Shown here: positions 13,640-23,696 of the stretch, in pieces | Numbering within the stretch: position 1 is the stretch's first letter | How the letters are laid out: each line of letters opens with the position of its first letter | NCBI RefSeq assembly: GCF_000420825.1 | Contig: NZ_ATVR01000001.1 | Span: 62,001 to 126,000, forward strand | Length of the DNA: 64,000 nucleotides | Reading direction: 5' to 3' | Origin: Butyrivibrio sp. AE2015 | GTDB lineage: Bacteria; Bacillota; Clostridia; Lachnospirales; Lachnospiraceae | Notes under the pieces: generated by a model | Seen by the model: only the letters and a program-made list of their open reading frames with translations | Told to the model about the DNA's origin: nothing | Database searches by the model: none | Translations under genes and position numbers: made by a program

Positions 13640-14060
13640 ATATTAAAAGGCTATAAATATCAAACAAACTCAAATTGTGGATAACTTATTTCTAAAATTG
13701 ATTATTTTTAGATACTTTTTTTCACTGTGGAAAAGTGTTCTGTTTTCCACGTGGTGCTATCTACACTTAGAATGCCCATAAAATCACGGGTTTGAATAAA
13801 ATATACCCAATTAATGTACTGGCTTATCCACAAATTTGAGGAAAATTGTGGATAAAATAGTTCAAAAATTAATAATCAACAGGTTGTCCACAAATTCAAC
13901 ATTTAGCTGTGGATAATTTTTTTTAATACTACATATTGTTTATATTTTTTTAGAAAAAAAATTAGTGATTTATTATATGATTTTGTGTCCATTAATGGCT
14001 TGACTTCGGCCTTTTTATTTTTTATAATTATAAAGATTTTTTCCACACTGGATAATTTTG
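13640..14060. other. Chromosomal replication origin oriC
   Basis: Between dnaA and rpmH. Perfect DnaA boxes (TTATCCACA on either strand) at 13676-13684, 13824-13832, 13847-13855 and 13908-13916. One-mismatch boxes at 13726-13734, 13884-13892 and 14039-14047, and a two-mismatch one (TTTTCCACG) at 13743-13751. Directly after the 13908 box runs a stretch of almost pure A/T (about 13917-13980), the likely DNA-unwinding element. Genes on both sides point away from this region, as expected for bidirectional replication. The rpmH and dnaA promoters must lie within or beside it. Confidence 0.92.
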
Positions 14061-14137
14061 AGATTGTTCATATTATGAATTTTCTCATTTGACGGACCTT
14101 TATAGGTTAGTTTGTATAAGAAGGAGGTGTTTCCAAT

Positions 14138-14272
14138 ATGAAGATGACATTCCAGCCTCATAAGCTTCAGAGAGCCAGAGTTCACGGCTTCAGAGCAAGA
14201 ATGGCTACAAAGGGCGGCAGAAAAGTACTCGCTGCTAGAAGAGCAAAGGGAAGAAAGAGATTATCTGCATGA
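14138..14272 (+). CDS. rpmH: 50S ribosomal protein L34
   Basis: 44 aa, very basic. Starts [18 protein letters not shown] and ends [11 protein letters not shown], the family ends. The ribosome site AAGGAGG is 8 nt upstream of the ATG. First gene rightward of oriC in the conserved order rpmH-rnpA-yidD-yidC-jag-mnmE. A hairpin follows directly. Confidence 0.98.
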   Translation: MKMTFQPHKLQRARVHGFRARMATKGGRKVLAARRAKGRKRLSA

Positions 14273-14277
14273 TATTA

Positions 14278-14304
14278 AAGGCCGCAATTACTGTGGCCTT
14301 TTTT
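14278..14304 (+). terminator. Partial terminator between rpmH and rnpA
   Basis: AAGGCCGCA (14278-14286) pairs with TGTGGCCTT (14292-14300, one G-U) and is followed by TTTTCTTCTT. It looks like an intrinsic terminator. Because rnpA follows 50 nt after rpmH without an obvious promoter, it probably attenuates rather than stops, giving more L34 than RNase P protein. Confidence 0.75.
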
Positions 14305-14326
14305 CTTCTTAATAAAAAAGGATAAT

Positions 14327-14680
14327 ATGATGCTTTTTTCAGAATCTATGAAAAAAACGAATGAATTCCTGAATGTTTATAGGAACGGAAAGAGTTACGC
14401 TGACAAAAATATTGTTATTTATGTGTGGAAAAATGATGGTTCCAGAAATAAACTCGGGATTTCATGTAGTAAAAAAGTTGGGAACAGTGTTGTAAGGCAC
14501 AGATTTGCAAGACTTGTTCGAGAATCGTACCGACTACATGAAGATATATTCAATAGTGGTTTGGATATAGTAGTCGTGGCCAGGGCCTGTGCAAAAGATG
14601 CGAATTTTTTTGATATTGAGAAATCAGTATTAAGCCTGGCTGGGAAGGCCCGCATAATGAAAAATGGCGGTGATTTATGA
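14327..14680 (+). CDS. rnpA: Ribonuclease P protein component
   Basis: 117 aa, basic. Protein subunit that helps the RNase P RNA bind pre-tRNA leader sequences. The conserved block [18 protein letters not shown] is the RNR motif region that contacts the RNA. Two ATGs occur in tandem (14327 and 14330) behind AAAAAGGA; either could be used. It overlaps yidD by 4 nt. Confidence 0.95.
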   Translation: MMLFSESMKKTNEFLNVYRNGKSYADKNIVIYVWKNDGSRNKLGISCSKKVGNSVVRHRFARLVRESYRLHEDIFNSGLDIVVVARACAKDANFFDIEKSVLSLAGKARIMKNGGDL

Positions 14681-14886
14681 AAGAAATACTTATCTATTTA
14701 ATTAAGTTTTATAGGAAGTATCTGTCTCCATTAAAAAGAACAAAATGTCCATATATTCCTACATGTTCTGAATATGGACTAGAAGCAATAGAAAAATACG
14801 GAGCCCTTAAAGGGGGACTTTTGGCTGCATGGAGGATACTTAGATGTAATCCTTTCTCAAGCGGCGGATATGATCCGGTTCCGTAG
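14677..14886 (+). CDS. yidD: Membrane protein insertion efficiency factor YidD
   Basis: 69 aa. Family signature: [12 protein letters not shown], then [20 protein letters not shown] and GGYDPVP at the end. An amphipathic, inner-face membrane protein that assists YidC-dependent insertion. Starts inside the rnpA stop (ATGA), so it is coupled to it, with yidC 20 nt downstream. Confidence 0.96.
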   Translation: MKEILIYLIKFYRKYLSPLKRTKCPYIPTCSEYGLEAIEKYGALKGGLLAAWRILRCNPFSSGGYDPVP

Positions 14887-14905
14887 GCTTTAGAGGAGGT
14901 CAATT

Positions 14906-16219
14906 TTGACGGGAGCATTTTTTTTAACCCCTTATCAGGGTAAGATAGTAGGGCCTGTAGCTTGGGTATTGGGACACATCATGAATGGTATTTTCAATAT
15001 TTTAAATGCCATTGGTATTCCAAACATTGGTCTTGCTATTATCATTTTCACATTAGTTATCTATTTATGTCTTTTACCACTTACATACAAGCAGCAGAAG
15101 TTTTCTAAACTTCAGTCTAAAATGAGTCCTGAACTTAAGGCTATACAGGCTAAGTACAAGGGCAAAAAAGACAACGATTCTATGCTTGCTATGCAGGAGG
15201 AAACAAAAGAGCTTTATGCAAAGTATGGTGTTTCTCAGACTGGTAGCTGTCTTCAGCTTATAATCCAGATGCCTATTTTGTTTGCTCTTTATCGTGTTAT
15301 TTATTCTATTCCAGCATATGTTACTATTGTTAAAAATGCGTTTTATCCACTTGTTGAGCAGTTACGTACTACTGATGGAGCTGTAGCTTTTATTCAGGAA
15401 ACTTTATCAAGTGCCAAGAACTACTCAAATCAGTTTAACAACGAGTTATTTACATCAGGTGATCCAACTTATGTGGAAAACACATTGGTTGATGTTCTTA
15501 ATAAAGCATCAACAGCTGATTGGGATGCACTTACTTCTAATTTTGGAAACTTAGCTGATTCTATTAATAGTACACATGCACAGTTGAATCAGTTTAACTC
15601 TTTCCTTGGACTTAACATCGGTGATTCACCTATGTATATGGTTCAGACAGCTTTTGCAAACAAGAACTTCATTCTTCTTATTGGGGGAATAATTGTTCCT
15701 GTTCTTGCAGCCCTTACTCAGTGGATCAACACTAAACTTATGCCTCAGCAGGCTGACAATAATGGAAAGATTGATCCTGATGATCCAGCAGCTCAGATGC
15801 AGCAGTCTATGAAGACTATGAACATTATGATGCCTCTGATGTCAGCATTTTTCTGTTTTAATCTTCCTGCAGGTATGGGTCTTTACTGGATTGCCGGTGC
15901 TGTAGTTAGATCAATTCAGCAGATCGTTATCAACAAACATATCGATAAGATTGATATCGATGCTGAGATTGCAAAGAATACTGAGAAATATAAGCAGAAG
16001 ATGGAGAAGATGAAATCCACTCCTCAGATGAACAGATATGCTAACATGTCTACAAGAAATATTAGTTCTAGCGCTAATACTTCTGTGAAGTCTGATTCTG
16101 AAAAAGAAAAGCAGCTTGAGGATGTAAGAGCTAAGTTTAATGGTAAGGAAATTCGTAAGGATTCACTTCTTGCCAAAGCCAATATGGTTAAAGAGTTCAA
16201 CGAAAAAAATAATAAATAA
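14906..16219 (+). CDS. yidC: Membrane protein insertase YidC/OxaI
   Basis: 437 aa. Inserts membrane proteins, alone or with SecYEG. About five or six membrane segments; the core reads SQTGSCLQLIIQMPILFALY, and GMGLYWIAGAVV forms a late segment. Unlike most Gram-positive YidC/SpoIIIJ it has no lipobox near the start. The C-terminus is a long charged tail (about 350-437) that could reach the ribosome. The start is TTG at 14906, supported by GGAGG seven nt upstream; no ATG is as well placed. Confidence 0.95.
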   Translation: MTGAFFLTPYQGKIVGPVAWVLGHIMNGIFNILNAIGIPNIGLAIIIFTLVIYLCLLPLTYKQQKFSKLQSKMSPELKAIQAKYKGKKDNDSMLAMQEETKELYAKYGVSQTGSCLQLIIQMPILFALYRVIYSIPAYVTIVKNAFYPLVEQLRTTDGAVAFIQETLSSAKNYSNQFNNELFTSGDPTYVENTLVDVLNKASTADWDALTSNFGNLADSINSTHAQLNQFNSFLGLNIGDSPMYMVQTAFANKNFILLIGGIIVPVLAALTQWINTKLMPQQADNNGKIDPDDPAAQMQQSMKTMNIMMPLMSAFFCFNLPAGMGLYWIAGAVVRSIQQIVINKHIDKIDIDAEIAKNTEKYKQKMEKMKSTPQMNRYANMSTRNISSSANTSVKSDSEKEKQLEDVRAKFNGKEIRKDSLLAKANMVKEFNEKNNK

Positions 16220-16246
16220 ATAAGATTTCCTTATGTGGAGGATAAA

Positions 16247-16978
16247 ATGGAATACAGAGAGTTTAGCGCAAAGAATGTTGATGATGCTATTACTGAAGCT
16301 TGCGAAACATTTACAGTTACCAGTGATAAACTTGATTATGAAGTTATTTCCGCTGGTTCAACAGGATTTCTTGGTATCAATTCCAAGCCTGCAGTTATAA
16401 AAGCAAGAGTAAAAGAAGAGAATGAAGTCTCAGAAGTAAAGACAGAAGAAGTTGTTGAAACAAAAAAAGCTCCTGAGAAAAAAGCTGAAGAAGTTAAAGT
16501 TAACAATGCATCTGTTGATAGTGATGATCTTTGCAATAAGGCTAATGAATTCTTAAAAGAAGTATTCGAAGCCATGAAAATGGAAGTTAATGTTGAGACT
16601 AAATTTAATCAGCAGGATAAGATCCTTGATGTTGAGTTAAATGGACCTGAAATGGGGGTTCTCATTGGTAAGAGAGGTCAGACACTTGATTCTTTACAGT
16701 ATCTTATTTCACTTGTTGTTAACAGAGGACAGGCTGATTACATTCATGTAAAAGTTGATACAGAAAACTACCGTGAAAGAAGAAAAGCTACTCTTGAGAA
16801 TCTTGCTAAGAATATTTCTTATAAGGTTAGGAAGTCAAGACAGTCAGTTGCTCTTGAACCTATGAATCCTTATGAAAGAAGAATTATTCATTCAGCTCTT
16901 CAGAATGACAGATATGTTACAACACATAGTGAAGGTGAAGAACCATTTAGAAGAGTAGTAGTTACTTTAAAGAAATAA
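16247..16978 (+). CDS. jag: RNA-binding protein Jag/KhpB (Jag-N, KH, R3H)
   Basis: 243 aa. Jag-N domain at 1-50 (EYREFSAKNVDDAITEACE), a Glu/Lys-rich linker, a KH domain with the GKRGQTL loop and an R3H domain near the C-terminus (LEPMNPYERRIIHSAL). It binds RNA with KhpA and affects cell elongation and division in related Gram-positives. A GTG at 16235 is in frame, but GGAGG lies between it and the ATG at 16247, so the ATG is the start. Confidence 0.94.
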   Translation: MEYREFSAKNVDDAITEACETFTVTSDKLDYEVISAGSTGFLGINSKPAVIKARVKEENEVSEVKTEEVVETKKAPEKKAEEVKVNNASVDSDDLCNKANEFLKEVFEAMKMEVNVETKFNQQDKILDVELNGPEMGVLIGKRGQTLDSLQYLISLVVNRGQADYIHVKVDTENYRERRKATLENLAKNISYKVRKSRQSVALEPMNPYERRIIHSALQNDRYVTTHSEGEEPFRRVVVTLKK

Positions 16979-16987
16979 TGTTAATCA

Positions 16988-17021
16988 AATACCCCTTGGA
17001 CAATTTGTTCCTTGGGGTATT
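16988..17021 (+). terminator. Imperfect hairpin between jag and mnmE
   Basis: AATACCCC (16988-16995) pairs with GGGGTATT (17014-17021) around a partly paired interior. Only a short T run follows (ATTTAAG), so it is a weak terminator or an RNA-processing hairpin. Confidence 0.45.
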
Positions 17022-17046
17022 ATTTAAGTAAGTGAGAGGACTTCAT

Positions 17047-18468
17047 ATGTCTACTGTACTTAATAATTTTAGTAATGATACTATTTGTGCTATTGCAACT
17101 GCTATGTCTGATGCCGGTATTGGTATTATCAGAGTTAGTGGAAAAGATGCAGTTTCAATATGCGATAAAATCTATATGTCAGCTAATAAGGAACATACAC
17201 TTATTAACCACGTTCCCAATTCAATTCGATTTGGATATATTTGTGATGATTCTAAGATTATAGATGAAGTCATGATTTCTTATATGAAGGCTCCCCATAG
17301 TTATACAAAAGAAGATGTTATAGAAATCAATTCACATGGTGGAATGCTGGTGATGAATGAAATCTTACAACTTTTATTGAAAAATGGTTGTAGATTAGCT
17401 GAACCAGGTGAATTTACAAAGAGAGCTTTTTTGAATGGTCGTATTGACCTGACAAAAGCAGAAGCTATCATGGATGTTATTAGTGCTCAGAATAATTTTG
17501 CACTTGAGAGTTCCAGGTCACAGCTTCAGGGAAAAGTTTATTCTAAGATAAAAGAGCTTAGAGAAAAGATTCTTTATCAGATGGCATTTATTGAATCTGC
17601 TTTGGATGATCCTGAGAATTATGATCTTACAGGTTTTCCTGAAAAATTAAGAGGAATCATCAAATCTGTTAATTCAGAAATTAGCTTTTTGATCAATACT
17701 GCAGATGAAGGTAAGATCAGAAAAGATGGAATAAAAACAGTAATTGTTGGTAAACCTAATGCTGGTAAGTCATCTCTTTTGAACACTTTAACAGGAGATG
17801 AGAGAGCGATAGTTACTGATATTGCCGGTACAACAAGAGATATTATAGAAGAGACAGTAAGGCTAGGGGATATTGTTCTTCATGTTATTGATACTGCCGG
17901 TATCAGAGATACAGATGATGTTATAGAAAAAATTGGCGTTGATAAAGCCAAAAGTAAAGTGAGTGAAGCGGATCTTGTATTATATATATTAGATTCTACT
18001 TCAGCTCTTGATGATGAGGATAAACAGATCATTGATCTTTGCAAAGATAAAAAGACAATTGTTCTATTAAATAAAAATGATCTTTCTGATAATATTAAAA
18101 TAACAGAAGATATCCTTCGTATGCAATTTTCAGAGTATAAAACTGATAAATTACCTGTGATTAGTACCTCAATGCTTAAAGGAAACGGCATTCAGGAATT
18201 AAAGGAAGCTGTTGCTGATCTTTTCTTAAATGGCGACATTGTTCCTAAACAGGAATTGTATATTACGAACTTAAGACATAAGTCTTTATTAAAAGAAGCT
18301 TATGATAGTTTATTGCTTGTAATTGATAGTATTGATAAAAATCTTTCTGAAGATTTTTACAATGTTGATCTTACAAATGCATATGCTGCACTTGGTGAAA
18401 TAATTGGTGAAGAAGTTGGAGATGATCTGGTTGAAGAAATCTTCTCCAAGTTCTGTATGGGTAAATGA
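17047..18468 (+). CDS. mnmE: tRNA modification GTPase MnmE
   Basis: 473 aa. With MnmG it adds the carboxymethylaminomethyl group to U34 of certain tRNAs. N-terminal tetrahydrofolate-binding domain (TICAIATAMSDAGIGIIRVSG), helical domain, inserted G domain (GKPNAGKSS, DIAGTTRD, DTAGI, LNKND) and the invariant C-terminal FCMGK, whose Cys is catalytic. A GTG at 17032 is in frame but contains the GAGAGG ribosome site; the ATG at 17047 is preferred. It ends 3 nt before mnmG. Confidence 0.97.
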   Translation: MSTVLNNFSNDTICAIATAMSDAGIGIIRVSGKDAVSICDKIYMSANKEHTLINHVPNSIRFGYICDDSKIIDEVMISYMKAPHSYTKEDVIEINSHGGMLVMNEILQLLLKNGCRLAEPGEFTKRAFLNGRIDLTKAEAIMDVISAQNNFALESSRSQLQGKVYSKIKELREKILYQMAFIESALDDPENYDLTGFPEKLRGIIKSVNSEISFLINTADEGKIRKDGIKTVIVGKPNAGKSSLLNTLTGDERAIVTDIAGTTRDIIEETVRLGDIVLHVIDTAGIRDTDDVIEKIGVDKAKSKVSEADLVLYILDSTSALDDEDKQIIDLCKDKKTIVLLNKNDLSDNIKITEDILRMQFSEYKTDKLPVISTSMLKGNGIQELKEAVADLFLNGDIVPKQELYITNLRHKSLLKEAYDSLLLVIDSIDKNLSEDFYNVDLTNAYAALGEIIGEEVGDDLVEEIFSKFCMGK

Positions 18469-18471
18469 TTT

Positions 18472-20388
18472 ATGATAGATATAAGAGAAAACTATGATGT
18501 AATTGTTATTGGTGCTGGTCATGCAGGCTGCGAAGCTGCTCTTGCTTCTAGCAGACTTGGTCTTAAAACTATTATCTTTACAATGAGCGCTGATAATATT
18601 GCATTCATGCCATGTAATCCACATATTGGTGGATCTTCAAAAGGACATTTGGTAAGAGAGATTGATGCTCTTGGCGGAGAAATGGGAAAAAATATTGATA
18701 AAACATTTCTTCAGTCAAAGATGCTCAATACTTCAAAGGGACCTGCTGTTCATTCACTCAGATGTCAGGCAGATAAGATGGAATACTCCAAGGAAATGAG
18801 AAAAGTACTTGAAGCTCAGGATAATCTTACAATTAAGCAGGCAGAAGTTTCTGAAATTCTTTTTGAAGAGTTTAACGATGATGGTTATAAAAAGAGAATT
18901 ACTGGAGTTAAGATTTTTTCCGGAATGATCTATGAAGCTAAAGCTGTTATTCTTTGCACAGGTACTTATCTAAAAAGTAGATGTCTTACAGGTGAGTCTA
19001 TTACTTACAGCGGACCAAATGGTCTTTTACCATCTAATTATTTGTCTGATTCACTTATTAATGCAGGCATTTTACTTAGAAGATTTAAGACTGGAACACC
19101 TGCTCGTATGGACGGACGCACTATTGATTATTCAAAAATGTCCGAACAGTTTGGAGATGATCCAGTTGTTCCATTTTCTTTTGATACAGACGCGGCAGAT
19201 GTTCAAAAGCCACAGGTTTCATGCTGGTTGACATATACCAATGAAAAAACGCACGAAATAATACGAAAAAACATTGATAGATCGCCAATTTATGCAGGCA
19301 TTATTGAAGGAATTGGACCTAGATACTGTCCATCAATCGAAGATAAAGTAGTTAAGTTCCCTGATCATGAAAGACATCAGGTATTTGTTGAACCTGAAGG
19401 AACATATACAAACGAAATGTATATTGATGGAATGTCTTCATCTCTTCCGGAAGATGTTCAGCTTGCTATGTATAGAACAGTTCCTGGTTTGGAAAACTGT
19501 AAGATAGTAAAGAATGCATATGCTATTGAATATGATTGTCTCTGTCCAGGTCAGCTTTCTCCTTATTTAGAAATAAAGGAAATCAAAGGTTTATTTAGTG
19601 CCGGACAGTTCAACGGAAGTAGTGGATATGAAGAAGCAGCTGCCCAAGGTCTTTATGCCGGAATCAATGCATCAATGCAAATTCTTGGAAAGCCTTATCT
19701 GACTATCGATAGATCTGAGGGATATATTGGAGTTCTTGTTGATGATCTTGTAACAAAAGAAAATCTTGAACCTTATAGAATGATGACTTCTCGTGCAGAA
19801 TACAGATTACTCTTAAGGCAAGATAATGCTGATATAAGACTTCGCCAAAAAGGTTATGAGGTTGGACTCATCGACCAGGTAAGATATGACAAGCTGGTTT
19901 CAAAAATCGAAGCAATAGATAATGAGGTTAAGAGATTAAAAAATACTGTTGTTGGTGCTAACAGTAAAATGCAGGCTTTCATGGAGAAGAATGGAAGTTC
20001 ACCTTTAAAGACAGCAACTTCATTGGCTGAACTTATTTGCAGACCAGAATTTTCATATGAAACAATTGCTGAGATTGATACTGATAGAAAAGAACTTCCT
20101 TCAGATGTTATTGAACAGGTAGAAATAACTATTAGATATGAAGGTTATATTAATAGACAGGAAAGACAGGTAGAGCAGTTTAAGAAACTTGAAAAGAAAT
20201 TAATTCCTGTTGATATTGATTACAATGATGTTGGTAGCCTTAGATTAGAAGCCAGACAAAAACTTGAAAAGTTCAGACCTACAAATATAGGACAGGCTTC
20301 TAGAATTGGTGGAGTTAATCCTGCTGATATATCTGTGTTACTTATTTATCTTGATTCATTGTATAGAGGTAATAAGGATGAGAACTAA
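18472..20388 (+). CDS. mnmG: tRNA uridine-5-carboxymethylaminomethyl(34) synthesis enzyme MnmG
   Basis: 638 aa. FAD/NADH partner of MnmE. The dinucleotide-binding [11 protein letters not shown] lies near the N-terminus, with PCNPHIGG and CTGTYL further on, and the [17 protein letters not shown] block late in the FAD domain. The C-terminal helical domain, with [14 protein letters not shown], binds MnmE and tRNA. Only 3 nt separate it from mnmE. Confidence 0.97.
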   Translation: MIDIRENYDVIVIGAGHAGCEAALASSRLGLKTIIFTMSADNIAFMPCNPHIGGSSKGHLVREIDALGGEMGKNIDKTFLQSKMLNTSKGPAVHSLRCQADKMEYSKEMRKVLEAQDNLTIKQAEVSEILFEEFNDDGYKKRITGVKIFSGMIYEAKAVILCTGTYLKSRCLTGESITYSGPNGLLPSNYLSDSLINAGILLRRFKTGTPARMDGRTIDYSKMSEQFGDDPVVPFSFDTDAADVQKPQVSCWLTYTNEKTHEIIRKNIDRSPIYAGIIEGIGPRYCPSIEDKVVKFPDHERHQVFVEPEGTYTNEMYIDGMSSSLPEDVQLAMYRTVPGLENCKIVKNAYAIEYDCLCPGQLSPYLEIKEIKGLFSAGQFNGSSGYEEAAAQGLYAGINASMQILGKPYLTIDRSEGYIGVLVDDLVTKENLEPYRMMTSRAEYRLLLRQDNADIRLRQKGYEVGLIDQVRYDKLVSKIEAIDNEVKRLKNTVVGANSKMQAFMEKNGSSPLKTATSLAELICRPEFSYETIAEIDTDRKELPSDVIEQVEITIRYEGYINRQERQVEQFKKLEKKLIPVDIDYNDVGSLRLEARQKLEKFRPTNIGQASRIGGVNPADISVLLIYLDSLYRGNKDEN

Positions 20389-21115
20389 ATATAAAAATAT
20401 GATAGATGATTTTAGTTCATATGGAATTGAATTATCTGATAGACAATTGGAGCAGTTTAATGCATATTATGAACTGCTAATCAAATGGAATGAAGTTATG
20501 AATCTTACAGCTATCACAGATTTTGATGATGTATGTAAGCTTCATTTTGTTGATAGTATTTCTGCTTGTCAATATTTTGATTTTAGTTCCAAAGATTATT
20601 CATTAATTGATATAGGTACTGGAGCAGGATTTCCTGGTATACCATTAAAGATTGTTTTTCCAAACTTACATATTACATTGTTAGATTCTTTGAATAAACG
20701 ATTGAATTTCTTAAATGAAGTTATTGATACATTAGAACTTAACGAAAAAGGTTCAATCAAGACACTTCATGGAAGAGCAGAAGATTATTCACAACCAAAG
20801 GAAGGTTCACTTCGAGAGACATTTGATATAGCAGTTTCAAGAGCAGTAGCTAATATGTCTACCCTTTCAGAGTATTGTCTTCCTTATGTAAAAGTTGGTG
20901 GATCGTTTATTGCTTATAAAAGTGAAAAAGCATCTGAAGAATTAGAAAATGCTAAAGGAGCGATACATCTTCTTGGAGGAAAGCTTTTAAGCTCTGATGA
21001 ATTTCTTTTACCGGGTACGGATGTATGTAGAACTATTTGTATTGTTAATAAGAAAGAAAATACTTCAAAAAAATATCCTCGTAAGGCAGGTACTCCTTCA
21101 AAACAACCTCTATAA
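20378..21115 (+). CDS. rsmG: 16S rRNA (guanine527-N7)-methyltransferase RsmG
   Basis: 245 aa. SAM-dependent methylation of G527 in the 530 loop of 16S rRNA. SAM motif [17 protein letters not shown]; family starts such as [22 protein letters not shown]-terminal [11 protein letters not shown] tail. The start ATG at 20378 has AGAGG upstream and overlaps the mnmG end by 11 nt. Longer in-frame starts lie deep inside mnmG and have no ribosome site. Last gene before the parS region. Confidence 0.96.
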   Translation: MRTKYKNMIDDFSSYGIELSDRQLEQFNAYYELLIKWNEVMNLTAITDFDDVCKLHFVDSISACQYFDFSSKDYSLIDIGTGAGFPGIPLKIVFPNLHITLLDSLNKRLNFLNEVIDTLELNEKGSIKTLHGRAEDYSQPKEGSLRETFDIAVSRAVANMSTLSEYCLPYVKVGGSFIAYKSEKASEELENAKGAIHLLGGKLLSSDEFLLPGTDVCRTICIVNKKENTSKKYPRKAGTPSKQPL

Positions 21116-21406
21116 TAGATGTTGTGGTTTTACTATTTTTGTCAATAAATGTTTCACGTGAAACATTACAATTAACTACAATTATTAATACAAAAAATTG
21201 TTTCACGTGAAACATATAAACCCAAGATATTGTAATCGTAATCGTGAAACATTAATATTCAGATAAAATTGTATTGTGAAACCGTACAATTTTAAATACA
21301 ATATCTAGATTTATAAAATAATTGATAATAAAGATGAAATGAATTAAACCACATTGATGAATTGATGTTATACTTAATATAGTGTGTTTTGAAAATAGGA
21401 GGAAAA
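21116..21406. promoter_or_regulatory. parS region upstream of parA, two perfect sites
   Basis: Two perfect 16-bp palindromes TGTTTCACGTGAAACA lie at 21150-21165 and 21199-21214, 49 bases apart centre to centre. A half-site CGTGAAACA follows at 21243-21251. These are ParB (Spo0J) nucleation sites for chromosome segregation and SMC loading. The same 291 bases must hold the parA promoter, so ParB binding could also repress it. TATACTTAATAT near 21370 could contain a -10 element. AGGAGG just before 21407 is the parA ribosome site. Confidence 0.95.
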
Positions 21407-22183
21407 ATGGGAAGAGTTATTGCGATAGCAAACCAGAAGGGTGGAGTTGGAAAAACCACTACTTCGATAAATCTATCGGCAGCGCTTGCTGAAAGAGGAA
21501 AAAAAGTATTAGTTATTGATACTGATCCACAGGGAAATACAACAAGTGGTTTTGGTCTTGATAAAAATGAACTTGAAAATAGCATCTATGAACTAATGAT
21601 AGGTGAGTGCACTATCGATGAAGCAATACAGAAAAATGTTGTTGAAGATCTTGATGGAGTAGATATCATTCCATCAAATGTAAATCTTGCAGCGGTTGAG
21701 ATTGAATTGATAGACGCAGACCAAAAAGAGTTTATTCTTAGAGAAGCAATAAGTAAAGTAAAAGATAACTATGATTTTATAGTTATAGATTGTCCACCTT
21801 CACTTAGTATGTTAACAGTTAATGCAATGACAACAGCAAATACTGTTTTGGTTCCTATCCAGTGTGAGTACTATGCATTGGAAGGATTAAGTCAGTTAGT
21901 ACATACAGTTAATCTGGTAAGGGATAGATTGAATCCTGAACTTGAGATGGAAGGCGTTGTATTTACAATGTTTGATTCAAGAACAAACCTTTCACTTCAG
22001 GTTGTAGAAAATGTTAAAGAGCATATTCAGGAAAATGTATATAAAACAATTATTCCTAGAAATATTAGACTTGCTGAAGCACCTAGTTATGGTTTACCAA
22101 TAAATATATATGAACCAAAGTCAGCCGGTGCAGAAGCATATAGACTTCTTGCAGATGAAGTTATAGAAAGAAAGTTTGATTGA
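21407..22183 (+). CDS. parA: Chromosome partitioning ATPase ParA (Soj)
   Basis: 258 aa. Deviant Walker A KGGVGKTT at 11-18, DTDPQGNTT and DCPPSLS as the other nucleotide motifs. It dimerises on ATP, binds DNA non-specifically and interacts with ParB at parS; in Firmicutes it also tunes DnaA. The start is the ATG at 21407, behind AGGAGG; a TTG at 21389 is in frame but badly placed. parB follows 13 nt downstream. Confidence 0.97.
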   Translation: MGRVIAIANQKGGVGKTTTSINLSAALAERGKKVLVIDTDPQGNTTSGFGLDKNELENSIYELMIGECTIDEAIQKNVVEDLDGVDIIPSNVNLAAVEIELIDADQKEFILREAISKVKDNYDFIVIDCPPSLSMLTVNAMTTANTVLVPIQCEYYALEGLSQLVHTVNLVRDRLNPELEMEGVVFTMFDSRTNLSLQVVENVKEHIQENVYKTIIPRNIRLAEAPSYGLPINIYEPKSAGAEAYRLLADEVIERKFD

Positions 22184-22196
22184 GTTGGAGGGGAGA

Positions 22197-23093
22197 ATGG
22201 CACCAAAGAGTACTAAAAGAGGTCTGGGAAAAGGCCTTGATTCAATAATACCTGCAAAGGTATCAACTTCTAAAAAAGAAGTACCTGAAGAAAAGCATGT
22301 TGAGGGTCAGGTAGTCACAGTAAATATTACAAAGATTGAACCAAATAGAAGTCAGCCTAGAAAAACATTTGACGAAGATAGTCTTATAGAACTTGCTGAT
22401 TCAATCAAACAGTTTGGAATAATCAATCCACTTATCGTTACTGATAAGAAAGATCATTACGAAATAGTTGGCGGTGAAAGAAGATGGAGAGCTGCCAAGA
22501 AAGCTGGCTTAAAAGAAATTCCCGTAATTATTAAAGATTTAAGTGAACAGGAAATTGCTGAAATAGCATTGATTGATAATATCCAAAGAGAAGATATCAA
22601 TCCTATTGAAGAAGCACTTGCTTACAAAAAGCTCATTGATGATTTTGGATATACTCAGGACGTAGTTGCTGAAAAGGTATCTAAAAGTAGAGTAACAATT
22701 ACAAATTCATTAAGATTATTAAAACTGTGTGACCATGTAAGACAGATGGTTATCGAAGGAAAGATTTCAACCGGTCATGCAAGAGCACTAATCTCAATTG
22801 AGAATGAAGAAGAGCAGATAACAATAGCTCAAAAAGTTTTTGATGAGAAGCTTAGTGTAAGAGAAACCGAGAAACTGGTTAAGTCACTTGGAAAGCCAGC
22901 AAAGAATAAAAAGAACAATACAAAGAATGAAAGCATCGACGCAGTATACGCAAGTCTTTCAGAAAAGTGTAAACAGGCAGTAGGTACAAAAGTAGATATT
23001 ATCTCTAAAGGCGATGGCGCAGGAAAGATTGAAATTGAGTTCTATAGTAATGACGATCTTGAAAAAATCATCGACAGATTATGTAAAGGATAA
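22197..23093 (+). CDS. parB: Chromosome partitioning protein ParB (Spo0J)
   Basis: 298 aa. CTPase and DNA-binding clamp. N-terminal RGLGKGLDSIIP, then the ParB-N fold with NRSQPRKTFDEDSL and the CTP-contacting GGERRWRAAK, then a helix-turn-helix (VVAEKVSKSRVTITNSLRLL) that reads parS. An Asn/Lys-rich linker precedes the C-terminal dimerisation domain. Start ATG at 22197 is preceded by GGAGGGG. Confidence 0.97.
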   Translation: MAPKSTKRGLGKGLDSIIPAKVSTSKKEVPEEKHVEGQVVTVNITKIEPNRSQPRKTFDEDSLIELADSIKQFGIINPLIVTDKKDHYEIVGGERRWRAAKKAGLKEIPVIIKDLSEQEIAEIALIDNIQREDINPIEEALAYKKLIDDFGYTQDVVAEKVSKSRVTITNSLRLLKLCDHVRQMVIEGKISTGHARALISIENEEEQITIAQKVFDEKLSVRETEKLVKSLGKPAKNKKNNTKNESIDAVYASLSEKCKQAVGTKVDIISKGDGAGKIEIEFYSNDDLEKIIDRLCKG

Positions 23094-23110
23094 AATGGAG
23101 ATAATATAAA

Positions 23111-23632
23111 ATGAATAGTGGATTACTTAATGCTATAGGAATAGGAAATCTTGATCCTGCAATATTATTTATAGTACTAATAGTTCTGATCATTGTTTTG
23201 TTTGTGTTATTTATTATAAATGCAAATAAACTTAAAAAGCTTGAAAAGAAATATAACAAGTTTATGCAGGGAAAAGAAGCTGAATCATTGGAAGAAGAAA
23301 TTGTTGGATTATTTCATGATAACAGACTTATTCGTAGTGAAAATGAGAAGAACAGAAAAGATATAATTGACATCAACAGAAGAATGGCCAGAACATTCCA
23401 AAAGATAGGATTGGAAAAGTATGATGCTTTTAATCAAAGTGGTGGAAAACTTAGTTTTTCATTATGTCTTTTGGATGAAAATGACAATGGATTTCTTTTG
23501 AATTCAGTTCATGGAACTGACGGAATCAATTATGCTTACTCAAAAGAAATAAATGCAGGTGTTGCAGACGTCGAACTCAGTAATGAGGAAAAGAAAGCTT
23601 TAGAGCAGGCGCTTGACAGTGTAAACAGATAA
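23111..23632 (+). CDS. DUF4446 family membrane protein
   Basis: 173 aa. One membrane helix at about 17-39, a coiled coil (40-95, rich in Lys/Glu) and a soluble C-terminal domain with the family core FDAFNQSGGKLSFSLCLLD-like reading here KYDAFNQSGGKLSFSLCLLD and GTDGINYAYSKEI. DUF4446 proteins often follow parB in Firmicutes; the function is unknown. 17 nt behind parB, so in the same operon. Confidence 0.88.
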   Translation: MNSGLLNAIGIGNLDPAILFIVLIVLIIVLFVLFIINANKLKKLEKKYNKFMQGKEAESLEEEIVGLFHDNRLIRSENEKNRKDIIDINRRMARTFQKIGLEKYDAFNQSGGKLSFSLCLLDENDNGFLLNSVHGTDGINYAYSKEINAGVADVELSNEEKKALEQALDSVNR

Positions 23633-23696
23633 CAACTTATTTAAAATTAAATTGTTATAAATATATTTTAATAATATTTTTTTGGAGGAGATCGAA

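Noticed and set aside
16988..17021. Strong terminator between jag and mnmE
   Set aside because: Only eight outer pairs form cleanly and the T run is short; recorded as a weak hairpin only.
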